From an uncultured Rickettsiales bacterium (GTDB lineage: Bacteria; Pseudomonadota; Alphaproteobacteria; Rickettsiales; Deianiraeaceae), in contig CALCWF010000017.1 in the NCBI GenBank assembly GCA_937906355.1, positions 1-5,723 on the forward strand: 5,723 bases of DNA, given 5' to 3'. Under the pieces are notes generated by a model. That model was given only the letters and a program-made list of their open reading frames with translations. It was not told the origin of the DNA and searched no databases. Every line of letters begins with the position of its first letter. Within the stretch, counting starts at the first letter, position 1. Positions 4,741 to 5,723 of the stretch are shown here, piece after piece. The position numbers were made by a program, and so were the translations under genes.

Positions 4741-5723
4741 TTATTTAAATTTGTATCCCTTCAATTCCTTTTTGACGATCTTGCATAGAAGTACAACAGA
4801 CGGAACGTTTATTATAACTAAAATACAGAGTAATGAGTCGACGATATTCATTACTAACATGAAATCATCAACGACGCCACCCAAGAAAGAGCAAAACAAA
4901 AATATCGATATAGCAATACCGACCGCAATCTTGTTACCATTGAAACAATACTTAGAGCATTTTATTATATAATTGCTCCATCCGATCAAAACGTTTATCG
5001 TTAATATCGGCATCATTATTGTTATAGCGTAAGGGAATACACTGTTAACTGTTTCGAAAGATTTAAAGATAGCGACAGATCCGCTACTAACGTATTTACT
5101 TTGATAAAGACCGGTTATTATCAGAACAAGCGAACTCATGGTGCAAATTAAGCAGTTAATCAGCGGTGTTAACATTGAACACGTTGCTTCACGTACTGAG
5201 TCTTTTTCGCTTGACGAAGCGTGCATTATACCGGCCGTTCCGAGACCCGTCTCGTGGGCTAGTGCAGTTTTACGCACACACATACACAAAGAAGCAAGGA
5301 AGCCACCAGCGATAGAACGCGGATTCATAGCGTCTTGGAATATTAAAACGAAAACGTCACCAAGTTTGTTGAAATTTGCAAAAATAACTATCATCGATAA
5401 TACAACATACATGATAGCTACTACCGGTAATATTTTACTCATCACATTAATAGCACGCTTTGTCCCGCCGAAAACTACATATAAAATAAACAGAACTACA
5501 ACAATCGATAGGAATACTTTTTTGCCATGCAGAAAGACGAAGCTACTATCTAAAATAGCGACAAATTGATTTGCCTCCACCATCGATAGGCCGATGCCAC
5601 TGCATATAATCATCAAAAAAGCATACGCAAACGCAGCAATTTTCCCAATTTTCACGTATCCAAGTTCAGCCATTCCTTTTTTCATATAGTCAAATGGTCC
5701 GCCAAGAGCCTCACTGCCACAAC
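4741..5723 (-). CDS. AGCS-family sodium:alanine/glycine symporter, 5' end outside window
   Basis: This inner-membrane secondary transporter couples uptake of alanine or glycine to sodium entry. The frame is open to the right edge, so the in-frame ATG at 5685 is internal, not the start; 326 residues are visible against roughly 440-480 for the family. Landmarks counted in the visible part are GGPFDYMKKGM (7-17), a match to the AGCS GGPxYY motif, GIGLSMVEANQF (42-53), the loop HETGLGTAGIMHASS (156-170) followed by VREATCSMLTPLINCLICTM, and GWSNYIIKCSKYCF (247-260). At least seven hydrophobic segments occur, and the tail is basic (KKELKGYKFK). The family usually has NEAG where this protein has HETG at 156-159, so specificity may differ. 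An amino-acid importer fits a host-dependent lifestyle, which is inference. It lies 131 bp upstream of the perM-like ATG on the same strand and may share its transcript. Confidence 0.9.
   Translation of the reverse strand, partial: CGSEALGGPFDYMKKGMAELGYVKIGKIAAFAYAFLMIICSGIGLSMVEANQFVAILDSSFVFLHGKKVFLSIVVVLFILYVVFGGTKRAINVMSKILPVVAIMYVVLSMIVIFANFNKLGDVFVLIFQDAMNPRSIAGGFLASLCMCVRKTALAHETGLGTAGIMHASSSEKDSVREATCSMLTPLINCLICTMSSLVLIITGLYQSKYVSSGSVAIFKSFETVNSVFPYAITIMMPILTINVLIGWSNYIIKCSKYCFNGNKIAVGIAISIFLFCSFLGGVVDDFMLVMNIVDSLLCILVIINVPSVVLLCKIVKKELKGYKFK

Noticed and set aside
5138..5569. Plus-strand ORF of 143 codons
   Set aside because: It is antisense to the symporter gene with its AGCS motifs; the opposite-strand frame is open by composition only.
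4741..5685. Taking the ATG at 5685 as the true symporter start
   Set aside because: The frame stays open to the window edge and the upstream codons spell the family GGP motif, so the start lies outside the window.

Overview
The window is AT-rich bacterial DNA carrying five protein-coding genes. Two are cut by the window edges. There is also one possible very small gene and several short inverted repeats. No rRNA, tRNA, CRISPR array, insertion sequence or phage gene could be recognised. The gene set is housekeeping: septal peptidoglycan synthesis, tRNA t6A modification, a small phosphomonoesterase and two membrane transporters. Low GC, almost no Shine-Dalgarno sequences, a LGSVFK-type FtsI active site and an AGCS-family amino-acid symporter suggest a reduced-genome alphaproteobacterium, perhaps Rickettsiales-like. 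That placement is an inference from the feel of the proteins, not a database result.

Layout. Positions 1-937 (minus) hold the first 312 residues of ftsI, a septal class B penicillin-binding protein whose 3' part lies beyond the left edge. One base upstream of it ends an inositol-monophosphatase/CysQ-like phosphatase (939-1838, minus), so the two probably form one operon. A 239-bp divergent intergenic region (1839-2077) with two clear inverted repeats separates that operon from tsaD (2078-3334, plus). TsaD is the catalytic subunit of tRNA threonylcarbamoyladenosine synthesis and here carries an unusual hydrophilic insertion of about 57 residues. A 37-codon hydrophobic ORF (3325-3438, plus) overlaps the tsaD stop. 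A short convergent spacer follows, then an AI-2E/PerM-family membrane protein (3524-4609, minus). Upstream of that lies the C-terminal three quarters of an AGCS-family sodium:amino-acid symporter (4741-5723, minus), whose 5' end is beyond the right edge.

How the genes relate. The phosphatase and ftsI look translationally coupled, although no biochemical link between them is obvious. The two transporters share a strand but are 131 bp apart, with a candidate promoter just before the perM-like ATG, so they may be separate units. I see no defence, toxin or secretion module. The most unusual items are the expanded TsaD with two in-frame tandem duplications, the small hydrophobic ORF at its stop codon, and candidate -10 boxes so close to start codons that near-leaderless mRNAs are possible.
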